NCBI GenBank assembly: GCA_020630975.1
Contig: JAHDID010000020.1
Span: 1-64,000 of the forward strand
DNA: 64,000 nucleotides
DNA from: Verrucomicrobiota bacterium
Lineage (GTDB): Bacteria; Verrucomicrobiota; Verrucomicrobiia; Verrucomicrobiales; DEV007
Direction of reading: 5' to 3'
The position numbers and the translations under genes were made by a program. Shown here one piece after another: positions 1 through 8,093 of the stretch. Within the stretch, counting starts at the first letter, position 1, and every line of letters begins with the position of its first letter. The notes beneath the pieces are model-generated. The model searched no databases. It was not told the DNA's origin and was given only the letters and a program-made list of their open reading frames with translations.

Positions 1-56
1 ACCAACAACCAACAACCAACAACCAACAACCAACAACCAACAACCAACAACCAACC
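1..56. repeat. CAACAAC heptamer tandem array (runs off window edge)
   Basis: The heptamer CAACAAC is repeated seven times without error from position 3 to 51, and the array is cut by the window start. It begins directly after the stop codon of the DUF58 gene, which is on the minus strand. The same heptamer family fills the spacer upstream of that gene (1031-1072). Confidence 0.9.
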
Positions 57-1013
57 TCACCCAACATTGCCAGCGGTCTTCTTTGTCCGCGGGTTTCGTC
101 CTAAGAGGAACTTAGCCAAAGTCTGATCGTAGCTGACATCCGTCGTCACTCGGTGATAGTCTGTCCCAGTCTGCGAGCAGAGAGCCGACACTTCTCTCAG
201 GTAGCCGCCCACTGCTTCACGATACTTCTTACCGATCAACACCGGATCTGCGAGCAGCGATGGACCACCCTCTAGATCGACAAAACGTGTCGGCCGATCA
301 AACTCGAAATCCACCTCTTGACGATCCAATAGGTGAAACAAAGCCACATCGTGCTTACGAAAGCGGAGGTGTTGTAGCGCCTCCTTCAGCGGTTCCGGCT
401 GAAACAAGAGATCCGAAATGATCAAAACCAACGCCCGCTGTGGGATCTTTTCCGCAGCCTCATGGATGGCTCCCACCAGATCGGTTTCGCCCTTCGCCTC
501 GAGAGACGCCAGGCGATCCATAGCCACGCCTAAGTGTACAGGCCCCCTCCTAGCAGGCACCTCTTGGTGCAGTCCTCCCTTACCCGCAGGGAATATGCCC
601 ACGGCATCGCCCTGGTGCGCTGCTAGATAAGCCAGCGTCCCAGCCATCTGCCGCGCATAGTCGAGCCTCGTCTCGCCCTCGTCACCATAGCCCATCGAGC
701 CACTGGTATCGATGATCACACAGAGGCGAAGATTCGTATCCGCCTCATATTCCTTGATGTAATAGCGATCACTCCTCCCCCAAGTCCGCCAATCCAGTCG
801 GCGCGTGTCATCACCCGGCACATACTCCCGATATTCAGCAAATTCTAAACTCGACCCCCGAACCGGACTCCGATGCCGCCCCGACACATTACCCAACATC
901 GCATGCCGCGCATCCAAAGGCAGCCCCATCAGCCGCCCGAGCACGCTTGAGTCGAGAAAGTCATGAGACTTTCCCCCACTACTAGCCCCTTTACTGGAGT
1001 CTTTCTCAGCCAA
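57..1013 (-). CDS. DUF58 family protein with vWA-like fold
   Basis: This 318-residue DUF58 protein is of the kind that partners MoxR AAA+ ATPases; such pairs are thought to act in envelope or metal-centre maturation, but the exact role is unknown. The DUF58 core is clear near residues 45-80 (GSSLEFAEYREYVPGDD, then RRLDWRTWGRSD). It is followed by a vWA-like metal site DTSGSMG near residue 102. No membrane segment is seen, so it should be cytoplasmic. The start codon is TTG at 1013, with an AGGAA Shine-Dalgarno sequence six bases upstream; the next in-frame methionine (about residue 29) would remove only a poorly conserved Ser/Gly-rich leader. The moxR gene lies 59 bp upstream and the two are surely cotranscribed. 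The spacers on both sides of this gene consist of heptamer repeats. Confidence 0.9.
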   Translation of the reverse strand: MAEKDSSKGASSGGKSHDFLDSSVLGRLMGLPLDARHAMLGNVSGRHRSPVRGSSLEFAEYREYVPGDDTRRLDWRTWGRSDRYYIKEYEADTNLRLCVIIDTSGSMGYGDEGETRLDYARQMAGTLAYLAAHQGDAVGIFPAGKGGLHQEVPARRGPVHLGVAMDRLASLEAKGETDLVGAIHEAAEKIPQRALVLIISDLLFQPEPLKEALQHLRFRKHDVALFHLLDRQEVDFEFDRPTRFVDLEGGPSLLADPVLIGKKYREAVGGYLREVSALCSQTGTDYHRVTTDVSYDQTLAKFLLGRNPRTKKTAGNVG

Positions 1014-1030
1014 AACAAATTCCTAAATCA

Positions 1031-1072
1031 CAACAACCAACAAAGAACAAAGAACAAAGAACAACCAACGAA
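1031..1072. repeat. degenerate heptamer array in the moxR-DUF58 spacer
   Basis: Six seven-base units (CAACAAC, CAACAAA, GAACAAA, GAACAAA, GAACAAC, CAACGAA) fill the spacer between the moxR stop codon (1073-1075) and the Shine-Dalgarno region of the DUF58 gene. The consensus matches the array at 1-56, which likewise begins directly after a stop codon. Confidence 0.85.
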
Positions 1073-2086
1073 TCACTCCTCCGCGCTCAGCTCGTCAATC
1101 AATCGCGATATCACGCTGCGAGAGGTGACGCCCTCGGATTCAGCGGTGAAAGTTTTGATCACTCGGTGTCTCAACACAGGCTCCGCCACCTCGGCGATGT
1201 CCTCCTGGCGCACCATGTAGCTGCCCTGCAGTGCCGCTCTCGCACGGGCTCCCAGAATAAGGTACTGCACCGCACGTGGCCCTGCGCCCCAGCCTACCAG
1301 AGGCTTCAGCCACTCAGGCGCATCCTCCGATTCCGGCCGTGTCCGGCGCACCAGATCCACGGCAAACTGGTAAATATGGTCGGGCACCGGCATCCGGCGC
1401 ACCAGATTCTGAAATTCTACCACCTGCTCCCCCGTCAAAACCGACTTCAGCGTCGGCATATCGCCACCCGTCGTGGTTTTAGCGATCTCCAGCTCTTCCT
1501 CACGAGTCGGGTAATCCACTCCAATCATAAACATGAAGCGGTCTAGCTGCGCCTCAGGCAGCGGATACGTTCCCTCTTGCTCGATCGGGTTCTGCGTCGC
1601 CAACACGAAAAATGGTGCCTCCAACTCATGCGAAGTCCCTGCTATCGTCACTCGACGCTCTTGCATCGCCTCCAGCATCGCCGCTTGGGTCTTGGCTGGA
1701 GCTCGGTTGATCTCATCTGCCAACACGATGTTGGCAAACACAGGGCCTTTAGAGAACTCAAAGCTGCGTTTACCCGTGCCGTCATCTTGCAGAATCTCCG
1801 TACCGGTGATGTCCATCGGCATCAGATCTGGGGTGAACTGGATACGACTGAAATTCAGCGACATCGTCTCCGCCAGCCTCGATACTAGCAGGGTCTTAGC
1901 CAGTCCCGGCACCCCCATCAGCAGTGAGTGCCCGCGTGCGAATAGCGAGATCGCCAACTGCTCCACAACTCGATCCTGCCCCACGATCACCTTAGACAAC
2001 TCTCCGCGCAGATCACTGTAAGTGGAGCGCAGCCGATCAATCGCTGCGACATCGTCGTCCTGTAAGCTAGAGCCTGAATCTGTCAT
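1073..2086 (-). CDS. MoxR family AAA+ ATPase
   Basis: A 337-residue MoxR-type AAA+ ATPase, a cytoplasmic chaperone-like remodeller of vWA/DUF58 partner proteins. The Walker A motif is GVPGLAKT near residue 58 and the Walker B is IVLADEINRAPAKTQAAML near residue 120. Sensor 1 and the MoxR signature follow (FFVLATQNPIEQEGTYPLPE, then QLDRFMF). The C-terminal lid contains GAGPRAVQYLILGARARA, which is typical of the family. The ATG start at 2086 and the length match the usual 310-340 residues. The DUF58 gene follows 59 bp downstream, the standard moxR-DUF58 arrangement. The function of the pair cannot be told from sequence. Confidence 0.96.
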   Translation of the reverse strand: MTDSGSSLQDDDVAAIDRLRSTYSDLRGELSKVIVGQDRVVEQLAISLFARGHSLLMGVPGLAKTLLVSRLAETMSLNFSRIQFTPDLMPMDITGTEILQDDGTGKRSFEFSKGPVFANIVLADEINRAPAKTQAAMLEAMQERRVTIAGTSHELEAPFFVLATQNPIEQEGTYPLPEAQLDRFMFMIGVDYPTREEELEIAKTTTGGDMPTLKSVLTGEQVVEFQNLVRRMPVPDHIYQFAVDLVRRTRPESEDAPEWLKPLVGWGAGPRAVQYLILGARARAALQGSYMVRQEDIAEVAEPVLRHRVIKTFTAESEGVTSRSVISRLIDELSAEE

Positions 2087-2255
2087 ATCACAAAAATTAT
2101 CCCCAAACTAAAGCAGCCTTCTCCCAAAGAAGCAAAGCGAAGAACGCAAAACCATCAGAGGGAGAAAATGAAAGCTCCACAGCTAACAGCTGAATAATCT
2201 GGCCCAGCTTCTCGTCTTGACTGTATCGCCCTGAACTCGTTTATTTTACTTCAGT

Positions 2256-3395
2256 ATGCCTAAGAAAAAGACCACCTCTCAAAAAAGCTCCTCTAAATCC
2301 TCCAAGTCCTACGCGAATCGCCGCAACTCTCCCGACTTTACCGGCGGCCGCACACTCGCTCTGCCGAAGAAGAAAGGCTCAACAGGCAGTAAATCAATCG
2401 ACCAAAAAGTCGCGGATTTAGTGGCGGAATTCGGCTGCGGAGACCGTGCCGACCTGGTGGAAGAGATGGTCATCACCTCGCTGATGATGGGCAAGGACGA
2501 ACTGCTGACTACCGGCGATCACAAGCTCTACAATCGGGCGCTGAAAGAGAATCGCGACAGTAGCTTGATGTTTGGCCCCTACGCCGATCACCGCAAAGTA
2601 TCGATGTTTGGCAGTGCTCGCACCAAGCCTCACGAGCCAGAGTACCAGACAGCAGTTGAGTTTGGCAGAAAGATGGCCGAGCACGGCTACATGGGTATCA
2701 CCGGTGCTGGCCCGGGCATCATGGGCGCGGCGCAGGCTGGGTCTGGCCGAGAGAACAGCTTTGGTCTAAGCATCAATCTACCGTTCGAGGCAGGTGCCAA
2801 CGAAACCATCGAGGGCGACCACAAGCTTTATGACTACAATTACTTCTTCACTCGCAAGCTGGCGTTTGTGAAAGAGAGCGATGCCACAGCCGCCTTCCCT
2901 GGAGGCTTCGGCACCATGGACGAGCTATTCGAGGTGCTGACTCTCATCCAGACGGGTAAAGCCACCATCTACCCGATCACTCTCATCGATGCCCCAGGGG
3001 GCACTTACTGGAAGACTTGGCAGCAATTCATCCAAGAGCACTTGTTCCGCCTCGGCCTGATCTCGGAAACCGATTTCGGGCTCTACATGATCACCGACGA
3101 CGTCGATGAGGCGGTAGAGCATATCCTCAATTTCTACAGCAATTTCCACTCCTACCGCTACGTCGGCAAAGAGTGCGTCATCCGCGTGCAGAAGCCTATC
3201 GATGAGCGGATGCTGATCATCATCGATCACGAGTTTCGCGATCTACTGGCCGGTGGCGATTTCGAGATCTGCGATGCACTACCTCAGGAGGCCGATGAAC
3301 CCGAACTAAAAGATCTCTACCGCCTAAAGTTTAAGAACGTGCCAGGTATGGCCGGACGCTTCCGCAAGTTGATCGATAAGATCAACGAATTCTAG
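2256..3395 (+). CDS. LOG-family Rossmann-fold nucleotide-binding protein (TIGR00730-like)
   Basis: A 379-residue protein of the LOG (Lonely Guy, formerly 'lysine decarboxylase') family. Members are nucleoside-5'-monophosphate phosphoribohydrolases or nucleotide-binding proteins. The Rossmann start is SMFGSARTKP near residue 116, the glycine-rich loop GAGPGIMGAAQAG is at 150-162, and the signature PGGFGTMDELFE is at 215-226. These include the conserved arginine and PGGxGTxxE residues needed for catalysis in LOG enzymes. The first 50 residues are Lys/Ser-rich and probably disordered. A C-terminal extension of about 90 residues makes it longer than plant LOG (about 215). The gene diverges from moxR with a 169-bp shared upstream region. 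The true substrate is unknown. Confidence 0.9.
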   Translation: MPKKKTTSQKSSSKSSKSYANRRNSPDFTGGRTLALPKKKGSTGSKSIDQKVADLVAEFGCGDRADLVEEMVITSLMMGKDELLTTGDHKLYNRALKENRDSSLMFGPYADHRKVSMFGSARTKPHEPEYQTAVEFGRKMAEHGYMGITGAGPGIMGAAQAGSGRENSFGLSINLPFEAGANETIEGDHKLYDYNYFFTRKLAFVKESDATAAFPGGFGTMDELFEVLTLIQTGKATIYPITLIDAPGGTYWKTWQQFIQEHLFRLGLISETDFGLYMITDDVDEAVEHILNFYSNFHSYRYVGKECVIRVQKPIDERMLIIIDHEFRDLLAGGDFEICDALPQEADEPELKDLYRLKFKNVPGMAGRFRKLIDKINEF

Positions 3396-3416
3396 AAAGA
3401 GAGCACCCAAGCCAGA

Positions 3417-3453
3417 TGCTATAGGTCCTATATGACCTATTCGGCCTATAGCA
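3417..3453. other. nested inverted repeat between convergent genes
   Basis: TGCTATAGG (3417-3425) is the exact reverse complement of CCTATAGCA (3445-3453). A second pairing, ATAGGTC (3421-3427) with GACCTAT (3434-3440), uses part of the same left arm, so the two hairpins exclude each other. The element sits between converging ends (3395 and 3456). No T-run follows, so intrinsic termination is possible but not shown. Confidence 0.6.
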
Positions 3454-3455
3454 AC

Positions 3456-3932
3456 TTAGGCGGACGGCTTAAACAAAGCCTTTGCCTCGGGTTTGATCAG
3501 CACAATAATCGTGAACACACCGAGAGCAGTGCCAAAGGGCATCACCGAGCAGAGCAGGCCTGCGATGACTAGGCAGTAGGTGTGCGATCGATACTGCACT
3601 AGCCGCCGCCCAGCGATGATGATGCATACGGCAAAAGCCTCGCCTATCAAAATAATCAATGCGGCAACACCAGTGAACATGCCGCCCATCATCCTAACCG
3701 GAAACACTTCATCTATGTCCCCCAACTCCGGATCATCGGGAATATCAGGAATATCCCAAAATAGTAAAAACAATCCCATCGCTAGATGGAAGATCGGAAA
3801 TAAGGCAAACAAAGCGACTAGGCCGCCCACCACATAGTGAAAAATCGCTAACAGGCGAATATTTGCGCGAGTCTGCTCTATCGGATCGGATGGGATCGGC
3901 AAAGTGGGAGGCAGAGAGTTATCGGAGTCCAT
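3456..3932 (-). CDS. small multi-pass membrane protein of unknown function
   Basis: A 158-residue integral membrane protein. A hydrophilic proline-rich N-terminus (about 28 residues) precedes four hydrophobic segments near residues 30-58, 82-106, 115-132 and 134-150. The acidic stretch DIPDIPDDPELGDIDE lies between the first and second segments. The C-terminal pattern FGTALGVFTIIVL followed by a charged tail resembles small conserved membrane proteins common in Verrucomicrobiota and Planctomycetota, for which no function is assigned. The ATG at 3932 is used. The gene lies 34 bp upstream of the mutL stop on the same strand but downstream of mutL in no sense of function; its neighbours give no clue to its role. 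Confidence 0.75.
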   Translation of the reverse strand: MDSDNSLPPTLPIPSDPIEQTRANIRLLAIFHYVVGGLVALFALFPIFHLAMGLFLLFWDIPDIPDDPELGDIDEVFPVRMMGGMFTGVAALIILIGEAFAVCIIIAGRRLVQYRSHTYCLVIAGLLCSVMPFGTALGVFTIIVLIKPEAKALFKPSA

Positions 3933-3966
3933 AATATATGGCTGAAGTCTACGCTAACAAATCCCA

Positions 3967-5910
3967 CTACACTTTCCTACCAAATTTCTTCTCCAACTCA
4001 CCGTAGCTGATCTGAATCAGTGTCGGCCTGCCGTGCGGGCAGCAGTAGGGCATATCGCACTTCAGTAGATCCTCTAGCAGGCGCTGTAGCTCCTCTCGAT
4101 GTAGCGGATCATTGGCCTTGATCGCGTGGCGACACACAGTGGTAGCCACCATGTCTTCTCCTAGGCGCATCTTCGACATCTTGTCGCTGTCTTTGCGGAT
4201 CTCGAGGATCACATCGTGGATGTAGCCCTCGGGGTCATCGCTTTTCAGGAAGGTCGGTAGCGCATCGATCTTTAGTGTGTTGCTACCAAACGGCTCCGCT
4301 CCGAAGCCCAGCTTTCCGAGTACCTCCAGATTCTGCGAGATCAAATCGAAATCGCGTGGCGCGAGATCCATGGTGATCGGGGTGAGCAATCTCTGCGAGG
4401 GCACATCCTCGCTCTCCATACGCCGCATCATCTCCTCGAACAAAACCCGCTCGTGCGCCCCATGCTGATCCATGAGCACCAGCCCCTCGGTACTCTCCAT
4501 CAGGACGTAAAGCTTCCCTAGCACGCCCAAAATACGGTAATCCTCGGCATGCAGGCCGTCTTTTTTCGGAGCAGAGGAGCCATCGGTTCCGAGGGGAGGA
4601 GGAGTGGAGGTGGGAGTGGAGGACGGCGAGGGCTCTGTGAGCGTGGGCTCCGGCGATTGTACCCTATTGACTCCAGATTGTACCCTATTGAATTCCGACG
4701 CTGGAGGAGTCGCGGGCACGGCTGGAGGATTGCTAGTTGCGGGCTGCTGCATCCAATCATCTCGGAGGCTACGCTGCTCGGCCTCGGGTATCAGATTCGG
4801 CTGCACGACAGTTTCTTCTGCTTCTGCCCCGGCCTCCTCCACTCCCGACTCCCCCACTCCTTCACTCGGACCCGCAGGCTCAGTCCCTGTCAGGCCGACA
4901 CCGGCTACTGGGCGAGTCATCTGCGCGCGCAGGGCTCCGCCGACCGCCTTTACGATGGCGTCCTGCACACCAAAGCCATCGTGGAAGCGCACTTCGCGTT
5001 TCGCAGGGTGTACATTCACATCGACGGCTGTGGGATCCATATCGAGGAATAGATAGGTCACTGGGTACTGCCCCTTCATCAGCGCCGTGTGATAGCCCTC
5101 GCGCAGGGCACGCGTGAGCATGGTAGCTTCGACAGGACGACCGTGGAGGAAGGTGTACATCTGCTTTCTATCGCTACGGCCCATACCTGGAGGTCCGATG
5201 AAGCCACGCACAGTCACCCCCTGATGCTCGAATGGCTCCACCTCTAGCAGGCGCGATGCCAGATCGTCCCCACTCAGCCCTGCGATCCGCTCGCGCAGAC
5301 TGGTAGTGGCTGGTAACTGGAAGACTAGGCGATCATTCCGCACCAGGGCAAAGCGAATCGTCTCGTGGGCGATCGCTTGGGTGCGTACCACCTGCTCAAG
5401 GTGAGAAAACTCGGTATTCTCGGTGCGCAGAAACTTCTTTCGCGCAGGCAGATTGAAAAACAGCGACCGCACCTCGATCTGAGTGCCGGGAGGCTCGCCA
5501 CAGTCCTTCACGCTGATCACTTTTCCGCCATTGATGACGACCTCGGTGCCCGTGTCGGCGTCTTTCTCACGCGTGGTCAGCCGAAACTTGGCCACACTGG
5601 CGATACTCGGGATGGCCTCGCCACGAAAACCCAACGTGTGGATGGCTGCCAGATCCTCTTTGGTACGGATCTTGGAGGTGGCATTGCGCTCGAGACACAT
5701 CAGGGCATCATCGCGATTCATACCACAGCCGTCGTCGGTCACACGGATCAGGGCGATACCGCCACGCTGGGTGCGCACCTCGATATTGCTAGCGCCAGCA
5801 TCGATGCTGTTTTCCACCAGCTCTTTCACCACCGAAGCGGGACGCTCCACCACCTCGCCGGCGGCTACCTGGCTAGCCAGAGCCTCTGATAAGAGTCGTA
5901 TTTTGCCCAT
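3967..5910 (-). CDS. mutL: DNA mismatch repair protein MutL (endonuclease type)
   Basis: A 647-residue MutL. The N-terminal GHKL ATPase carries ELVENSIDAGASNIEV, DDGCGM and GFRGEAIPSIASV within the first 105 residues, then the transducer domain with DVNVHPAKREVRF. The C-terminal domain has the metal-dependent nicking motif DQHGAHERVLFE at 481-492, which fits DQHAx2Ex4E with Ala replaced by Gly. It also has CRHAIKAND and CPHGRP (624-629), the extra zinc-site motifs of endonuclease-active MutL. The cell therefore probably nicks the daughter strand with MutL itself rather than MutH; mutS is not in this window. The linker (about residues 330-450) is Pro/Ser/Glu-rich and disordered. It contains two in-frame units of the 21-bp dispersed repeat near residues 405-419, read as NRVQS twice. 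Confidence 0.97.
   Translation of the reverse strand: MGKIRLLSEALASQVAAGEVVERPASVVKELVENSIDAGASNIEVRTQRGGIALIRVTDDGCGMNRDDALMCLERNATSKIRTKEDLAAIHTLGFRGEAIPSIASVAKFRLTTREKDADTGTEVVINGGKVISVKDCGEPPGTQIEVRSLFFNLPARKKFLRTENTEFSHLEQVVRTQAIAHETIRFALVRNDRLVFQLPATTSLRERIAGLSGDDLASRLLEVEPFEHQGVTVRGFIGPPGMGRSDRKQMYTFLHGRPVEATMLTRALREGYHTALMKGQYPVTYLFLDMDPTAVDVNVHPAKREVRFHDGFGVQDAIVKAVGGALRAQMTRPVAGVGLTGTEPAGPSEGVGESGVEEAGAEAEETVVQPNLIPEAEQRSLRDDWMQQPATSNPPAVPATPPASEFNRVQSGVNRVQSPEPTLTEPSPSSTPTSTPPPLGTDGSSAPKKDGLHAEDYRILGVLGKLYVLMESTEGLVLMDQHGAHERVLFEEMMRRMESEDVPSQRLLTPITMDLAPRDFDLISQNLEVLGKLGFGAEPFGSNTLKIDALPTFLKSDDPEGYIHDVILEIRKDSDKMSKMRLGEDMVATTVCRHAIKANDPLHREELQRLLEDLLKCDMPYCCPHGRPTLIQISYGELEKKFGRKV
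4655..4696 (-). repeat. 21-bp iterated repeat, two units, inside the mutL linker
   Basis: Two units start at 4655 and 4676, exactly 21 bp apart. Each contains GATTGTACCCTATTGA on the plus strand, which is the complement of TCAATAGGGTACAATC. The period is a multiple of three, so the mutL frame is kept. Related copies lie near 22650, 42894 and 49760. Confidence 0.9.
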
Positions 5911-6040
5911 AGTGCCACGACCCTAGCGAATATTTCTGTCATGGCGACAATCAATCATGCAAAACATTCAGCTGGTTTTTGAAATGATGGTGAATCAACG
6001 GAATCATGGGCTATAGTGGCAGAAAACATCGATTTCGACC

Positions 6041-6436
6041 ATGATCACCATCACTGAAGCGGCTGCTAGCCATCTCCATGCTTTACTCAAGAGCAAAGGC
6101 GCCTCACCAGACGAGCAGGGCCTACGACTCTATGTGGAGCGCGGTGGCTGTGCCGGCATGAGCTACGCGATGGCAGTCGGCGAACCACAGGCGACGGATA
6201 TCGCGGTGGAGAAGGATGGCGTGCGAGTCTACATAGACGCCGATAGTCAGGAGTATCTCTCCGGTGTGCAGCTCGACTACGAGGACGCCCTGAATGACAG
6301 TGGCTTCAAAATCGAAAACCCCAATGCGGCGCGCAGCTGTGGCTGTGGCACCTCCTTCGAGCCGACTAAGGAAGACAAAGAACCGGAATTCGATCCCGAG
6401 ACAATGAGCGGCTCGGTGTGTGGCGGCGACAGCTAG
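6041..6436 (+). CDS. HesB/IscA/SufA-type iron-sulfur cluster carrier
   Basis: A 131-residue A-type Fe-S carrier that receives clusters from a scaffold and passes them to apo-enzymes. The three conserved cysteines are present: Cys37 in GGCAGMSY, and Cys100 and Cys102 in SCGCGTSF. A tail of about 24 residues rich in Glu/Asp follows the usual end of the family (105-115 residues) and ends in a fourth cysteine (SVCGGDS); its role is unknown. The ATG at 6041 gives the standard N-terminus MITITEAAASHL. Which specific member it represents (IscA, ErpA, SufA) cannot be told from sequence. Confidence 0.93.
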   Translation: MITITEAAASHLHALLKSKGASPDEQGLRLYVERGGCAGMSYAMAVGEPQATDIAVEKDGVRVYIDADSQEYLSGVQLDYEDALNDSGFKIENPNAARSCGCGTSFEPTKEDKEPEFDPETMSGSVCGGDS

Positions 6437-6494
6437 CGACGAGCTCAGATTTTTCACCCAAAATCCCCTCTCCAACCTACATCTCACCAAGCAT

Positions 6495-7250
6495 ATGCGA
6501 TTCATCGAAGACGAGGGCAGCACATTCACCAAGCAAAAGAAGCTGGAGAATGAAGACGTCGGCACACGTAGTAACTTCTTCACCTGGGTGACCGTCATCA
6601 TGGTCCTGCTGGGGCTGAACATCGGTTCATGGGCTTTTTGTAACATGGTATTTGGCCATCCTGAGCATCCGTTTAGCTACGATATCCTCACCAAACTAGA
6701 GAAGATCACACCACTGCGTGGCTACAAGTCCACCACGGTGCCTCAGGGTAGATTCAGCAGCTCAAAATCCATTTATCAAAATGCCTACCAGTTCAGCGAT
6801 GCCCAGCTAGTCGCCTACAACAATCTACTGATGCGTAGCTACCTGTGGAACTATGGTGAAAAGCATAAGGCCAAATACATCTATGGGGATTTCACCGTGG
6901 ATGAGGTACAAGTCCTCGGCGAGAGCGATCTATTCCGCAAAGGGCTGGCTGTAACAGGCACTGCCTACAAGTTTCCCGATGCCAAAATCAAGCTCATCCT
7001 ACCCACCACAGAGGCACTGCCTGAAGCTGAGTACTACAAGACTGGCGATACTCTCAAAGTCCGCAAATCCGACATGGCTGCTACCATCATCCACATCGAG
7101 CGTCCAGGAAAGGATCTACCCATGACATTCACCGCTGTGCCGCTGGTCACTCTCGACTCTGCTGGCAAGCCTGCCAATCTGCAGACGACTACCGGCAAAG
7201 ACCTGACTCTACAGATCCCAGAGACTCTGAACATCGTCGAAGAGGGGTAA
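6495..7250 (+). CDS. membrane-anchored protein of unknown function
   Basis: About 251 residues from the ATG at 6495; an upstream GTG at 6420 would overlap the Fe-S carrier gene. A hydrophilic N-terminus of about 27 residues is followed by one hydrophobic segment (FFTWVTVIMVLLGLNIGSWA), then a long extracytoplasmic domain with no recognised motif. That domain is rich in Tyr and Lys and includes YLWNYGEKHKAKYIYGDFTV and a C-terminal beta-rich part. The topology suggests a type II membrane protein facing the periplasm. It lies 58 bp after the Fe-S carrier gene and may share its transcript. No family could be named. Confidence 0.75.
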   Translation: MRFIEDEGSTFTKQKKLENEDVGTRSNFFTWVTVIMVLLGLNIGSWAFCNMVFGHPEHPFSYDILTKLEKITPLRGYKSTTVPQGRFSSSKSIYQNAYQFSDAQLVAYNNLLMRSYLWNYGEKHKAKYIYGDFTVDEVQVLGESDLFRKGLAVTGTAYKFPDAKIKLILPTTEALPEAEYYKTGDTLKVRKSDMAATIIHIERPGKDLPMTFTAVPLVTLDSAGKPANLQTTTGKDLTLQIPETLNIVEEG

Positions 7251-7272
7251 TCAGTGGCTGTGTGTGCTGAGT

Positions 7273-8079
7273 TTACTCGAATAAAAAAGGAACGCCCATC
7301 TCCTCGAAGGCAGCCTTCTCCTCTGCCATGTAGCGCTCGGCTAGGCGATCGAATCCTCCTTGTTCTCGAAAGTCGGCCAAAAAGGCATTCACCTGCTCGA
7401 GCATCTCATCGTCGCCCTGTCTCAAGCCCACTGCCCAACTTTCGGCCCGGATGGGCTTTAGTATCATCCGTGTCTCCTCTGGGTATTTTTTCCAAAATTG
7501 GTAGATCGAAATCTGGTCGAAGACAAACGCATCGGATTTGCCTTGGACCACCTCGAGCACACAGGCGGCAGAGGTGTCGGGTGTATTAATTTGGGCCTCC
7601 GGTAAATGTTCCCTAGCCCACAGCTCGCCCGTAGTAGCTAGCTTTACCGCCAGCCGAGTGCCGGGAGCCTCCAAATCTGCTGCGGACTGTATCGGCGAAT
7701 CTGCCGCCACTAGTAGACAGAGCCCATTGGTGACGTAGCCATCGGAAAATGCGATCGATCTCGCCCGCTCTTCCGTCTTGGTCATAGAGGAAATGATGAT
7801 ATCGATCTTCTCCGATTTTAGCGCTGGGATGAGCCCCTCCCAGGCGACGTCTACGATCTCGACCGGCCTACCCAGTCGCTCAGCTAGTGCCTCTGCCATG
7901 CGAACACTGATACCGTCGGGCTGATTGGCCTCATTGCGCATCTCAAAGGGCGGAAAGGTGAGCTCCATGCCGACTCGTAGTGTGGGGTCTGGAGTGTCAT
8001 TCCCACCCTGGGGCTGGCAGCCGGTCAGGCACAGAGAGGTGACGATCGTCAGAGCGAAAATCGATAACAGGCGTATCAT
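7273..8079 (-). CDS. family 3 solute-binding lipoprotein (amino-acid type)
   Basis: A 268-residue extracytoplasmic substrate-binding protein of the polar amino-acid ABC type. The ATG at 8079 is preferred over the upstream start at 8127 because it gives a lipoprotein signal: MIRLLSIFALTIVTSLCLTGC with lipobox LTGC. The mature part has the family 3 hallmarks LRVGMELTFPPFE, GISVRMAEALAERLGR and DIIISSMTKTEERA. Lipid anchoring would place it in the envelope. No permease or ATPase gene adjoins it, so it is an orphan here; it may feed a transporter encoded elsewhere or act as a sensor. The gene lies 14 bp after the rnd stop codon and is probably the last gene of the coaE-rho-rnd operon. Confidence 0.9.
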   Translation of the reverse strand: MIRLLSIFALTIVTSLCLTGCQPQGGNDTPDPTLRVGMELTFPPFEMRNEANQPDGISVRMAEALAERLGRPVEIVDVAWEGLIPALKSEKIDIIISSMTKTEERARSIAFSDGYVTNGLCLLVAADSPIQSAADLEAPGTRLAVKLATTGELWAREHLPEAQINTPDTSAACVLEVVQGKSDAFVFDQISIYQFWKKYPEETRMILKPIRAESWAVGLRQGDDEMLEQVNAFLADFREQGGFDRLAERYMAEEKAAFEEMGVPFLFE

Positions 8080-8093
8080 GCCTGCAGCATCGA

